Positions 34,480 to 43,465 are shown, counted from the stretch's first letter. The stretch: 64,000 bases of DNA from Nocardioides coralli (GCF_019880385.1 NZ_CP082273.1:620001-684000), one strand, 5' to 3'. Translations and numbers: made by a program. The notes: generated from the letters alone by a model not told the origin.

Positions 34480-37400
34480 ATGGGCATCGCGGTCTTGGGC
34501 CCGTTGCTGATAGATGGGGGGAAATCCACGCTCGCTCGGCGCGAACGCGTGGTCCTCGCAGCGTTGGCACTGCGGGTCGGGGAGGCGGTCAGCAGCGAGC
34601 AGCTGGCCGAGGCGCTGTGGCGCGACCGGCTCCCCGCGACCTGGCCCAAGGCGCTGCAGACCGCGATCGTCCAGATCCGCAAGACCCTGGGCCCCGGCGC
34701 CGTCGAGACCGTCGGCCACGCCTACCGGCTCGCGCTGCCGAGGGGCGAGGTCGACGCCCGCGAGTTCGAGCGGCTGGTGGCGCGGGCGCGGGAGCTGCTG
34801 ACGCAGGGGGAGCCGGACCGCGCCACCTACCTGCTCGACCAGGCGCTGGCGATGTGGCGCGGTGAGGCGCTCGTCGAGCTCAGCGACTGGGAGCCGGGGC
34901 GGCAGGAGGCCGACCGGCTGGGGGAGCTGCGCCGCGACGCCGAGGAGCTGAGGGTCGACGCAGCGCTGCGCGACGGCCGGCACGGCGACGTCCTCGTCGA
35001 CGCCCGTCGGCTCGTCGAGCAGGCGCCGCTGCGGGAACGTCGCTGGGAGCTGCTCGCGCTCGCCCAGTACCGCTCCGGGCAGCAGGCCGACGCGCTCCGC
35101 ACCCTCCACCAGCTGCGTCGGACGTTGGTGGAGGAGCTCGGCATCGACCCGGGGCCGGACGCGATCGAGCTCGAGACCCGGATCCTGCGGCAGGACCCCG
35201 ACCTCCAGCCGGAGGAGGCGACGCCGACCGCCGCCCGGGCCTGCCCCTACCTCGGTCTGGTGCCCTACGACATCGCCGACAGCGACGCCTTCTTCGGCCG
35301 GGAGAAGGACGTCGCCGCGTGCCGGCGGCGACTGGCCGACACGGGGGTCGTCGCGGTCGTCGGGCCCTCGGGGTCGGGCAAGTCCTCGCTGGTCCGGGCC
35401 GGCGTGGCGGCAGCCCTGCGCGCCGACGGGGAGCGGGTCGTGGTCATCACCCCCGGCCGCCGGCCCCTCGACGCGCTCTCGGCCGTGCCGCGGGACCCCC
35501 GGGTGGTCCTCATCGTCGACCAGGCGGAGGAGGCGGTGATGGCGCCCGACGACCCCGCCCAGGTCGAGCAGTTCTTCGCGGCCCTCACCCTCCACGCCGC
35601 CGGCGGCCGGCTGGTCGTGGCGCTGCGGGCGGACCGCTTCGGCGACCTGGCGGCGTACGCCGTCTTCGCGCGGCTGGTCGAGCAGGGCCTGTTCGTCCTC
35701 ACCCCGATGAGCGGTGACGCACTGCGCGACGCCATCGAGGGCCCCGCCCAGCTGGCCGGGCTGCGTCTCGACGCCGGCCTGGTCGAGCTGCTCGTCGCCG
35801 AGGTCGAGGGCCAGCCGGGCGCGCTGCCCCACCTGTCCCACGCCCTGCGCCAGACGTGGGAGCGGCGCGAGGGCGGGGTGCTGACGATCGACGGCTACCG
35901 GTCCACCGGTGGGATCCGCGACGCCGTCGCCCGGTCGGCCGAGCGGGTCTACGAGGAGCTGTCGAGCGACCAGCGGGTGATGCTGCGCGACGTGATGCTG
36001 CGGCTGGTGTCCCCCGGTCCGGACGGTGAACCGGTCCGCAGCCGGGTGCCCCGGCGGCTGCTGACCGCCGACCCGGAGCACGACCGGATGATGGAGCGGC
36101 TGGTCGCGGCGCGGCTGGTCAGCAGCGACGACGAGGCCGTCGAGCTGGCTCACGAGGCGCTCGCGCGGTCGTGGCCGCGGCTGCAGGGCTGGCTCGACGA
36201 GGACACCGAGGGCCAGCGGATCCTGCGCCACCTGGCGATCGCCGCCGACACCTGGGACTCCATGGGCCGGCCCGACGACGAGCTCTACCGCGGCAACCGG
36301 CTGGCCGCCGCGCTGGAGTGGCGCGACCGCACCGAGCCGGACCTCACGCCGGTGGAGGCCGACTTCCTGGACGCGGGCAGCAGGCGGCACCGGGCCGAGA
36401 AGCGCTCCCTGCTCGAGCAGACCGCCCGGCAGGCCCGCACCAACCGCCGGCTCCGCGCGCTGCTCGGCGTGGCCGCCCTGCTGCTCCTCGTGTCGGCGGT
36501 GACCGGCACGCTGGCCATCGGGCAGGCCAACCGTGCCGCCGACGTGACCCGCACCGCCGACGCCCGCCGGGTCGCTGCGCAGGCCCAGCTCGCCGCCGGC
36601 GTCGACCGGTCGCTGGCGCTCGCTGCGGCGGCGTTCGGTGCGGAGCCGTCCACGGAGTCCCAGGCGGGCCTGCTCGCGGCGCTGACCCGGTTCCCCGAGC
36701 TCGTCGCCGTCAGGCCGGTGCCGGGTGCGTGGTCGGGCTCCAGTCCCGACGGGAGCGTGGCCGCCCTCATGGACTACAACCACCAGGTCAGGTTCCTCGA
36801 CACCGAGACCCTGCGGCAGCTGGGGCAATACGACCCCTACCCGGGCCTCGCGGTCCAGGCGGTCGCCGGCAACGTCTCGCCGCTCGCCTTCAGCGGGAAC
36901 GGGTCGACCATGGCCGTGGGTGTCCTCACCATCGAGGACGAGGTCGTCCGGTTGCTCGACAGCGCGACGTACGCCGAGGCGCGCCGCCAGCCCGGCGGAC
37001 AGCCGCCCTGGGCCTACCCCACGGACGTCCAGCTCAGCTCCGACGGTCGCCAGCTGGCCGTCAGCGTGGGTGTGGTGCAGGGACCACAGCAGGGGGAGAA
37101 CCTGATCTACCTGTGGGACCTGGCGCGACCCGCCCGTCCGAGCCAGGTGATATCGCTGCCCGGCGACACGTTCTTCGTGGCGTTCTCCCCGGACGGCCGC
37201 CGGCTCCACGCATCGCCCGGCTGGAACTCCGACGCGCCCCCCGGCCGGTGGACCTGGTCGACGCGGACGGGCGAGCTCCTCGGGACCTCCCCGGACGGCG
37301 GGCAGGGGTTGTCGATCAATCAGGCCGGCACGCTGCTCGGCTACGCCCAGGGCTCGACGGTGGTGCTGGTCGACGAGGACACCGGCGAGATCGAGGAGCG

Positions 37401-38670
37401 GCTGCGGGGCCCGCAGGGACAGGTGCGACAGGTCGCGTTCTCGCCCGACGGGCGCACGGTCGCGGCGATCGCCGACGACCCGGCGGTCTTCGTGTGGGAG
37501 GTGCTCACCGGGGACCTGCTCGAGGAGATCGTGCTGGAGGACCAGGGGCACGACGTCGGGTTCGACCTCGCCAGCGACCGGCTGCTGGTGCCGAACGGCT
37601 CGCGCCTCGACGTGTTCGGCCTCACCGGCCTCGAGCGCTACGTCGCCCGGGTGCGTCGGGGCACGCCGGGGACGGCGGGGGACTTCCGGGTCACGCGCTA
37701 CGGCTCGCCGTACGAGCCGGTCGTCGCGACCAGCTCCTACGAGCCGGCGCGCGGGGCCTCGGTGCTCGACATCCGGTCGCGCGTCACGGAGCAGCCGGTG
37801 GCCGAGCTGGGCCTGAGCTGGGCGGGCAACACCTTCGAACCGGCGTGGTCCCCGGACAACGAGCACCTCGCGTTCGTCGACTCGCGCGACCGGTTGCGCG
37901 TCTGGAACTGGCGCGAGGAGGAGCTGGTCACCACGCGCACCTTCCGCGCCAGCCAGCTCGCCTACGACGAGGACGGGAGGCGGATCTTCGCCGTCACCCC
38001 CCGCGGGCTCGTCCTGCTCGACGCGCAGGACCTGCTGCCAGTGGGCAGCCCGATCCAGCTGACGAACCGGGTCACCGACGCAGCGCTCGGTGCGGGGGAC
38101 GAGACGGCCGTCCTCATCACCGCGGAGCCCAACAACAGCGCCTTCGGCTACACCGTGACCGACCGGTGGCGGGTCGTCGACCTCGAGACCGGTCAGACGG
38201 TGAGGTCGGGATCGCTCCGGCAGCCCGGCACGGCCCTGGTGCTGTCGCCGGACCGCAGCCGGATGGCCGTCTCCGGTCCGGCGGGGGTCGAGATCGTCGA
38301 CCTCGCCACCGCTGCGTCCACGGTGTCCCAGGACCGCACCGGCGCCGCGGAGGCCGAGGGCCAGCTGCCGACGTTCTCTCCCGACGGTCGGCTCATCGCG
38401 ACCGCCGACGGGATGGGCAGCGTCAGCCTCTGGGACGGTCGCACCGCCGAGCTGCTCGGGACCGTGCAGCCGGGAGACTCGCAGGTGCAGCCGTTGTTCC
38501 TCGACGCCGACACGCTGTTCCTGCAGTACAGCGACGGCGCGGCCTACATCTGGCGGACCAGCCCCGAGCACGCGCTTCGCACGGCCTGCCGCATCCTCGA
38601 CGGCGGGCTCGACCCCACCGAGTGGCAGGAGTGGTTCGGCGAGCGGCCCTACGTCGACGTGTGTGCGTGA
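34480..38670 (+). CDS. Transmembrane SARP-type regulator: BTAD, STAND NTPase, WD40
   Basis: A 1,396-residue protein. Residues 1-100 are an OmpR-like DNA-binding domain (VVLAALALRVGEAVSSEQLA, KALQTAIVQIRKTLG) and about 100-245 the bacterial transcriptional activator (BTAD) helices. Residues about 250-640 are a STAND NTPase: YLGLVPYD, FFGRE, Walker A GPSGSGKSSLVRAG and Walker B VVLIVDQAEE. A hydrophobic helix (LRALLGVAALLLLVSAVTG) follows at about 660-680, and then WD40-type repeats to the end (FSPDGRTVAAIADDPAVFVW and others). The helix would put the propeller outside the membrane as sensor while BTAD stays with DNA. It lies between the two small genes whose promoters carry the heptamer arrays and is the obvious candidate for binding them. 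Confidence 0.88.
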   Translation: MGIAVLGPLLIDGGKSTLARRERVVLAALALRVGEAVSSEQLAEALWRDRLPATWPKALQTAIVQIRKTLGPGAVETVGHAYRLALPRGEVDAREFERLVARARELLTQGEPDRATYLLDQALAMWRGEALVELSDWEPGRQEADRLGELRRDAEELRVDAALRDGRHGDVLVDARRLVEQAPLRERRWELLALAQYRSGQQADALRTLHQLRRTLVEELGIDPGPDAIELETRILRQDPDLQPEEATPTAARACPYLGLVPYDIADSDAFFGREKDVAACRRRLADTGVVAVVGPSGSGKSSLVRAGVAAALRADGERVVVITPGRRPLDALSAVPRDPRVVLIVDQAEEAVMAPDDPAQVEQFFAALTLHAAGGRLVVALRADRFGDLAAYAVFARLVEQGLFVLTPMSGDALRDAIEGPAQLAGLRLDAGLVELLVAEVEGQPGALPHLSHALRQTWERREGGVLTIDGYRSTGGIRDAVARSAERVYEELSSDQRVMLRDVMLRLVSPGPDGEPVRSRVPRRLLTADPEHDRMMERLVAARLVSSDDEAVELAHEALARSWPRLQGWLDEDTEGQRILRHLAIAADTWDSMGRPDDELYRGNRLAAALEWRDRTEPDLTPVEADFLDAGSRRHRAEKRSLLEQTARQARTNRRLRALLGVAALLLLVSAVTGTLAIGQANRAADVTRTADARRVAAQAQLAAGVDRSLALAAAAFGAEPSTESQAGLLAALTRFPELVAVRPVPGAWSGSSPDGSVAALMDYNHQVRFLDTETLRQLGQYDPYPGLAVQAVAGNVSPLAFSGNGSTMAVGVLTIEDEVVRLLDSATYAEARRQPGGQPPWAYPTDVQLSSDGRQLAVSVGVVQGPQQGENLIYLWDLARPARPSQVISLPGDTFFVAFSPDGRRLHASPGWNSDAPPGRWTWSTRTGELLGTSPDGGQGLSINQAGTLLGYAQGSTVVLVDEDTGEIEERLRGPQGQVRQVAFSPDGRTVAAIADDPAVFVWEVLTGDLLEEIVLEDQGHDVGFDLASDRLLVPNGSRLDVFGLTGLERYVARVRRGTPGTAGDFRVTRYGSPYEPVVATSSYEPARGASVLDIRSRVTEQPVAELGLSWAGNTFEPAWSPDNEHLAFVDSRDRLRVWNWREEELVTTRTFRASQLAYDEDGRRIFAVTPRGLVLLDAQDLLPVGSPIQLTNRVTDAALGAGDETAVLITAEPNNSAFGYTVTDRWRVVDLETGQTVRSGSLRQPGTALVLSPDRSRMAVSGPAGVEIVDLATAASTVSQDRTGAAEAEGQLPTFSPDGRLIATADGMGSVSLWDGRTAELLGTVQPGDSQVQPLFLDADTLFLQYSDGAAYIWRTSPEHALRTACRILDGGLDPTEWQEWFGERPYVDVCA

Positions 38671-38676
38671 GGCGCG

Positions 38677-38955
38677 TCAGCCCCGGTCGGTGGTCCCCGG
38701 TCGCATCCACGAGTCGCGGACGCCGTTCTCGGTGCCCGGGACGGAGTTGCGGTTGCCGCGACGGTCCCAGGAGTCCCAGGCGCCGCCGGTGTTCACGACC
38801 TTCGCGGGCTGCCGGCCCGGGGAGGTGACGTCGTCGCCGGTCAGCGCGGCGATCCCGAAGCCGGCCCCGACGGTCAGCAGGGCCCCTCCCATGGCGAGCG
38901 CGGCGCTCTTGACGGAGATGTGATGGTGTCCCGGGTGGGCGGTGGTGATGGTCAT
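38677..38955 (-). CDS. Small membrane-anchored protein, copy B
   Basis: A 92-residue paralogue of copy A: MTITTAHPGHHHISVK, hydrophobic helix SAALAMGGALLTVGAGFGIAA, then a polar tail with WDSWDRRGNRNSVPG that is unrelated to that of copy A. The coding start, the 5' leader and the whole operator are also duplicated, so the copies arose by duplication of the gene with its promoter and then diverged in the extracytoplasmic tail. It ends 6 bp from the stop of the regulator, tail to tail. Function is unknown. Confidence 0.75.
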   Translation of the reverse strand: MTITTAHPGHHHISVKSAALAMGGALLTVGAGFGIAALTGDDVTSPGRQPAKVVNTGGAWDSWDRRGNRNSVPGTENGVRDSWMRPGTTDRG

Positions 38956-39013
38956 GACGGCTCCCCCTCGTGTCGTGTCTGCAGTCGTCAGTGGCCACCG
39001 TTGTGCCGCACGT

Positions 39014-39064
39014 CGGTATCCACCCGGTCTCGGAGCGGTAACGGGGCGGTAATGGGGCGGTCAG
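39014..39064 (-). promoter_or_regulatory. SARP-type operator: five direct heptamers, 11-bp period
   Basis: Heptamers cggtatc (39014), cggtctc (39025), cggtaac (39036), cggtaat (39047) and cggtcag (39058) with 4-bp spacers. The same four heptamers in the same order precede copy A. On the minus strand the array ends 8 bp before CACAAC (39000-39005), about 45 nt upstream of the copy B start. Confidence 0.75.
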
Positions 39065-39095
39065 CGGGCGTCGGCCGGGCAACCGGGGAAGCGGC

Positions 39096-39383
39096 TCAGG
39101 GGCCGTGGGTGCGGGCGCGCTCGGCGATGCGCTCGAGGAACGCGCGGGGGCCACCACGTTCCGGATCGCCCAGGTAGTAGGACCCCTTGTGCCACAGCAC
39201 GCTCTCGAGCGCCTCGTCAGAGGGCGCCCCGGCAAGGACGTGATCGACCTCCTTCCGCAGCTGCTCCGCCAGCTCGGGGTCGGCCTGCAGGAAGGCGTCT
39301 ATCTGCTGCTGCTCCGTGCCTTCGTGTCGCCAGTCGGGGTGGAAGTAGGCGCCGAGCAGGTTCTCCAGGAGTGGGGTGTCCAC
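39096..39383 (-). CDS. CdiI-type immunity protein
   Basis: A 95-residue acidic helical protein matching the contact-dependent inhibition immunity (CdiI_2-like) pattern: LLENLLGAYFHPDW at the start, a central LRKEVDHVLAG helix, then KGSYYLGDPERGGPRAFLERI. It should bind and neutralise the RNase A-like toxin encoded directly upstream on the same strand. The GTG at 39383 has an AGGGAG site and begins 2 bp after the toxin stop, guaranteeing co-expression. Confidence 0.85.
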   Translation of the reverse strand: MDTPLLENLLGAYFHPDWRHEGTEQQQIDAFLQADPELAEQLRKEVDHVLAGAPSDEALESVLWHKGSYYLGDPERGGPRAFLERIAERARTHGP

Positions 39384-39384
39384 G

Positions 39385-40773
39385 TCATCTCCCTACCGGG
39401 TGGGGGAATCCGGTCACAACCCGGAATCCGTCGGGCATTCCGGCATCCTTGCGCAGAATCACGCGGAGTCCGGTGGGGAACTCGGGTCCAGCGGGTCCCA
39501 CGCTGATCCCGACAGGGCGACCGAGGTCATGGCTGACGAGAAGGTTGCGCCCTCCGCCGCCGGACATCCAGTCGTCGACCTTCTGCGCGTTGCCGCGAAG
39601 GGCGGCGGCGACGAAGGTCTCTGCCTCGTCCTGATTGCGGAAGGACGACGCGTAGGGCAACCCCTCGGCGGCGCGACGTTGCGCGAGCTGAGCCTCGCTC
39701 TGGCCCACGTGCTTGCTGATCGTGTGACCCCCACCGCGCTCGTGGGCCCGGAGCCAGCCGCGGCGCCAGCGGGCAGGGCCGAGGACGAGGTGGCCCGCCT
39801 CGGTGCGGGTGGGCAGGCCGAGGAAGCGGTCGAGCCGCGCCCGCTGGGTGGCGACCGAGGCACGGGTGGCACGGACCGAGGCCGCGATCGCCGACGTGGT
39901 CGACCGCAGCGACGCCAGCACGGCGAGGAAGCGGGGCGACTGCTTCGCGACGCGCGCGGCGATGGCGCCCAGACCCACCGCCGCTCCGGCGCCGGCGGTG
40001 ACGGCCGCGAGGGCGGCGCCGATCACGACCCCCTCGACGACGAGCCGGAGCACCTCGTGCACCAGCGCCAGGACCTCGGCGCGACGAACCTCGACCGCGT
40101 CGGCGTACGCCTCGCACTTCACGCCGAGCCCGAAGCAGGAGTCCGCCAGCTCGTCGACGGTCGCGCGCAGGTCGCTCGCCGCGTCGACGGCCAGCGGGAT
40201 CTCGGGGGAGCGCTGGGACTCGAGCGTGGTGGCAGCCACCCCGGCGAACCCGGCGGCGTCGCGGAGCGACCCGCCGATGCGGCGCCACACGGCCGACGCC
40301 GCGCGGAGTGCGGCGACGTCGGCGTCGGGCCACACGAAGCCCTCGAGGTGGTCGAGGACCCAGGCCTGCTGTGGCGTCAGCGCTGGCAGGTCACCGCCCA
40401 GCGAGGTCGGCAGCGTCGTCGGGAGCACCGCTCGGTCGGCGTCGTCGGCCACCGGCGCACACGGCTCGACGACTACCGAGCCGCCGACCAGCGAGCGTGC
40501 CTCGGCCCGTCGGTGGTTGTCGGCCGACTCCCGGGTCAGCCGCCCGAGGGTCGCGAAGGCGGTCACGGCGTCCCGGACGCCGGCGAGCAGCTCGTCCGCT
40601 GCTCCGTCGTACGCCGCCGCGAACTCGGTGCCGGAGGCGTCGTCACCCGCCATCCCGGCCAGCGGGGCGAGTCCGGTCACGAGGAGATCGTGGGCCTCGG
40701 CGACCGCGTGGTTGCCGGTGCGGAACGCGTCCGCCGCGGCGACGTAGCTGCCGGCCTCGACGTCGAGGATCAT
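39385..40773 (-). CDS. Polymorphic toxin with C-terminal RNase A-like (CdiA-CT) domain
   Basis: A 462-residue protein. The first 330 residues are helical with a WXG100/LXG-type N-terminus (YVAAADAFRTGNHAVAEAHD) and a hydrophobic stretch (GVVIGAALAAVTAGAGAAVG) that may help translocation. The last 120 are the bacterial RNase A-like toxin: AHERGGGHTISKHVG with the expected catalytic His, a middle SSFRNQDEAETFVAAALRGN and an ending RVILRKDAGMP...FRVVTGFPHP. It should cleave RNA in rival cells after type VII secretion. ATG at 40773 overlaps the upstream WXG100 stop (ATGA). The secretion machine is not in this window. Confidence 0.85.
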   Translation of the reverse strand: MILDVEAGSYVAAADAFRTGNHAVAEAHDLLVTGLAPLAGMAGDDASGTEFAAAYDGAADELLAGVRDAVTAFATLGRLTRESADNHRRAEARSLVGGSVVVEPCAPVADDADRAVLPTTLPTSLGGDLPALTPQQAWVLDHLEGFVWPDADVAALRAASAVWRRIGGSLRDAAGFAGVAATTLESQRSPEIPLAVDAASDLRATVDELADSCFGLGVKCEAYADAVEVRRAEVLALVHEVLRLVVEGVVIGAALAAVTAGAGAAVGLGAIAARVAKQSPRFLAVLASLRSTTSAIAASVRATRASVATQRARLDRFLGLPTRTEAGHLVLGPARWRRGWLRAHERGGGHTISKHVGQSEAQLAQRRAAEGLPYASSFRNQDEAETFVAAALRGNAQKVDDWMSGGGGRNLLVSHDLGRPVGISVGPAGPEFPTGLRVILRKDAGMPDGFRVVTGFPHPVGR

Positions 40774-41072
40774 CCGACCTGCCGCCACATCGCGAGGTTC
40801 GTCTCCCCGGCCGTCGCGTAGTTGCGGCGGGCGGTCCCGGCGGCGCCGGCCATCGCCGCGAGCGCCGTGCGCATCTGCGCGAAGCCGTGGTCCCACCTCG
40901 CCTGCGCGACGAGGTGCGCCGCGGCCGCGGCGCCCTCCCAGTCGTCGTGCAGCCGCGCGACCCGGGCGCCGAGGCGGTCGGCCAGCGCGACCAGCCGGGC
41001 ATGGTCACGTTCCAGCTGCGCGACCACGTCGGCGAGGTGGTCGAGGTCGACGCGGAACCGCTCGGGGGTCAT
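40770..41072 (-). CDS. WXG100 family protein (second)
   Basis: Exactly 100 residues, two helices joined by the DWEGAAAAA turn (W-x-G motif) typical of Esx proteins secreted by type VII systems. It probably pairs with the preceding WXG100 protein and carries the toxin to the secretion machine. ATG and TGA overlaps (4 bp each) tie it to both neighbours. Confidence 0.82.
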   Translation of the reverse strand: MTPERFRVDLDHLADVVAQLERDHARLVALADRLGARVARLHDDWEGAAAAAHLVAQARWDHGFAQMRTALAAMAGAAGTARRNYATAGETNLAMWRQVG

Positions 41073-41380
41073 CCGCCCAACCGCCCGTGGAGCCGGTCGA
41101 GCCCGGCGGCCGTCGCCGTGTCGGTCGCCGTCAGGTCGCGCCGGGTGGCCGCGAGGGCGTCCCGGAGCGCACCCAGCGCCTCCCGGACCTCTTCCTCGCC
41201 GGCCAGCCAGTCCTGCCACGCCTCGTCGAAGGACGCCGCGGCCGCTCCCGCCCAGCTCCCGTCGAGGAGCAGCCCGACCTGGCGCGCGGCCGACGTGCGC
41301 GTCTCCGCCAGCTCGGCGACCGCCCCGCCGACCGCCGCGAGCGCGTCGTCGACGGTGGTGTGCCCGAGAACGATCTGCAT
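41069..41380 (-). CDS. WXG100-like protein (first of toxin operon)
   Basis: A 103-residue helical hairpin with the turn GSWAGAAAASF (W-x-G). It opens the four-gene toxin operon. The ATG at 41380 has no ribosome site; GATGCT 6 nt upstream could be a -10 box of a leaderless transcript. Partner of the second WXG100 protein by position and by the 4-bp overlap. Confidence 0.75.
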   Translation of the reverse strand: MQIVLGHTTVDDALAAVGGAVAELAETRTSAARQVGLLLDGSWAGAAAASFDEAWQDWLAGEEEVREALGALRDALAATRRDLTATDTATAAGLDRLHGRLGG

Positions 41381-41406
41381 GCCCCGAGCATCACCGAGAT
41401 CCGCGG

Positions 41407-42129
41407 TCAGCGGCGAGCGCTGTCCACAGGGTCTGCCGGTGCCCGGCTGCGCGCCCGCACCCACGGCCACGTCGCCAGCGCCCACGCCGCCAGCAGGATG
41501 GCGATCTCCGCCGCGACGTACCAGGGCCACGGGCCGAGCAGGTCGAGGATGGTGGCGCTGCCGGGCTTGCGGTTGAGGAACCCGTAGTTGGTGCCGGCCA
41601 GCAGGTTGAAGCCGAACACGGCGAGCGCCCACACCGCGGTCACAGCCACGGCGAGCCGGTAGCCGCGCCAGTCCGGCGTCACCCGGCGCCCCCACGTCAG
41701 GTAGGCCGCGGCCCAGATCGTGCCGATGTGCATCCCCCAGAACAGCCAGAACACCGGGTGGCCGACGGGCTGCTCCAGCGTCGGGGTCGCGATGGCCTGG
41801 GGGGTGAGGGTGAGACCCCAGAAGTAGGTCAGGGCCACGGCCCACCACCGTCGCGTCCAGAGCGCGTACGCCGCCACGACCGAGGCCACGTCGCACAGCT
41901 GGATCGGGATCGTGGTCTGCAGGTCCCAGTAGGCGGGCGTGAAGTACAGGACCTGGAGCGGGATGGTGGTCACGAGGATCGCGATCGCCAGCACCTTGCC
42001 GAGCCGGTCGCGGTCGTCGCGCACGCGTCGGCCCGCGACGGCCAGACCCACCGCCCCGCCCACCAGGACCAGCACCGCCACCAGGTGGGCGGTGCCGTAG
42101 GGCTCGAACTGCTCCGCGGTGGCGAGCAC
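41407..42129 (-). CDS. TIGR02206/YwaF-type integral membrane protein
   Basis: A 240-residue protein with six or seven membrane helices, for example LVAVLVLVGGAVGLAVAG, WAVALTYFWGLTL and YVAAEIAILLAAWALATW. It shows the family's DLQTTIPIQLCDVA and YWGLTL/PQAIATP motifs and the NYGFLNRKP loop. Function is unknown; the family was described only as a conserved membrane protein. The GTG at 42129 is the first plausible start. Confidence 0.8.
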   Translation of the reverse strand: MLATAEQFEPYGTAHLVAVLVLVGGAVGLAVAGRRVRDDRDRLGKVLAIAILVTTIPLQVLYFTPAYWDLQTTIPIQLCDVASVVAAYALWTRRWWAVALTYFWGLTLTPQAIATPTLEQPVGHPVFWLFWGMHIGTIWAAAYLTWGRRVTPDWRGYRLAVAVTAVWALAVFGFNLLAGTNYGFLNRKPGSATILDLLGPWPWYVAAEIAILLAAWALATWPWVRARSRAPADPVDSARR

Positions 42130-42183
42130 GCCACCATCATCCCGCGCCCGGCATATCTGCGCGCCGGTGCGGGTTGCCCCGGT

Positions 42184-42564
42184 ATGAACATCTTCCTGTG
42201 GGTGCTCACCGTGGGGCTCGCCGTGGCCTTCCTCGGCGCCGGGGTGATGAAGCTGACGAGGACCAAGGAGGACCTCCACCAGGCAGGGATGGGCTGGGTC
42301 GAGGACTTCTCGCAGCCGACGATCCGCATGATCGGCGTGCTGGAGCTGCTCGCCGTGGTCGGGCTGATCCTCCCGGCGGTGCTCGACATCGCCACCGTCG
42401 TCGTGCCGCTCGCGGCTCTCGGCCTCGTGCTGCTCATGCTCGCGGCGGCCGGGACCCACGTGCGCCGGGGCGAGTGGCAGTACGTCGGTGTCACGAGCAC
42501 CCTCCTGGTGCTGGCCGCCGTCGTCACCTACGGCCGGTTCGGCCCGGCGCCGGTGGGAGGCTGA
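42184..42564 (+). CDS. DoxX-like membrane protein
   Basis: A 126-residue protein with four membrane helices ([20 protein letters not shown] through [13 protein letters not shown]) and the DoxX pattern [16 protein letters not shown] followed by [19 protein letters not shown]. Family members are associated with quinone or redox stress, but the role is not known. Its stop is 4 bp before the haloalkane dehalogenase start, so the two share a transcript. Confidence 0.82.
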   Translation: MNIFLWVLTVGLAVAFLGAGVMKLTRTKEDLHQAGMGWVEDFSQPTIRMIGVLELLAVVGLILPAVLDIATVVVPLAALGLVLLMLAAAGTHVRRGEWQYVGVTSTLLVLAAVVTYGRFGPAPVGG

Positions 42565-42568
42565 CCCC

Positions 42569-43459
42569 GTGACCGACGCGCTGCGCACCCCCGACGAACG
42601 GTTCCGGGACCTCCCCGACTACCCCTTCGCACCTCATTGGACCGAGCTCGCGAACGGGTTGCGGATGCACCACGTGGACGAGGGCCCGGCTGACGCGGAC
42701 CCGGTGCTGATGCTCCACGGCGAGCCCACGTGGAGCTATCTCTACCGCCACATGGTCCGCGGCTTCGCCGACGCCGGGTTGCGGGCGGTCGCCCCCGACC
42801 TGATCGGGTTCGGCAAGTCCGACAAGCCCCGCCGCCGTCACGACTACAGCTACCAGTCACACATGGACTGGCTGACCGAGTGGCTGCTGGCCCACGACCT
42901 GCGCCGGATCACGCTCGTCTGCCAGGACTGGGGCTCGCTGCTCGGGCTGCGGCTGGTCGCCGAGCAGCCCGACCGGTTCGACCGGATCGTCGTCGCCAAC
43001 GGCTTCCTGCCCATCGCCGACCGGCCCGCCCCGACGGCGTTCCGGCTGTGGCGGGGCTTCGCCGTGCGGACCCCGGTGTTCCCGGCGGGCTGGATCGTCG
43101 AGGCCGGCACGCGCCGCCGGCTGGGGCGGGCCGAGCGAGCGGCGTACGACGCGCCGTTCCCGACCCGCGCCCACCAGGCCGGCGCGCGGGCCTTCCCGGC
43201 GCTGGTCCCGACGACTCCCGACGACCCCGCCGTCCCCGCCAACCGCGAGGCCTGGCGTCGGCTGGGGGAGTGGGAGAAGCCGGTGCTGACCGTCTTCGGC
43301 ACCGGCGACCCCATCCTCGGCCGGGCCGACCGCCCGCTGCAGCGCCACCTCCCCGGCGCCGCGGGGCAGCCGCACGCCCGCGTCAGCGGCGGGCACTTCG
43401 TGCAGGAGGACGCCGGCGAGGAGATCGTGCGGCGCACCCTGGCGTGGATGGCCGCCTGA
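42569..43459 (+). CDS. Haloalkane dehalogenase, HLD-I type
   Basis: A 296-residue alpha/beta-hydrolase close to the DhlA-like class. [14 protein letters not shown] holds the first halide-binding region (Glu and Trp), [12 protein letters not shown] the nucleophile Asp followed by Trp, FGTGDPILG an acidic residue, and [11 protein letters not shown] the catalytic His. It would convert alkyl halides to alcohol and halide; the natural substrate is unknown. GTG at 42569 follows the DoxX stop by 4 bp. Confidence 0.88.
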   Translation: MTDALRTPDERFRDLPDYPFAPHWTELANGLRMHHVDEGPADADPVLMLHGEPTWSYLYRHMVRGFADAGLRAVAPDLIGFGKSDKPRRRHDYSYQSHMDWLTEWLLAHDLRRITLVCQDWGSLLGLRLVAEQPDRFDRIVVANGFLPIADRPAPTAFRLWRGFAVRTPVFPAGWIVEAGTRRRLGRAERAAYDAPFPTRAHQAGARAFPALVPTTPDDPAVPANREAWRRLGEWEKPVLTVFGTGDPILGRADRPLQRHLPGAAGQPHARVSGGHFVQEDAGEEIVRRTLAWMAA

Positions 43460-43465
43460 CCCCGC

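Noticed and set aside
34324..38571. 1,415-residue open frame on the minus strand
   Set aside because: Antisense shadow of the BTAD-STAND-WD40 gene, with no domains and repetitive Arg/Gly/Val composition.
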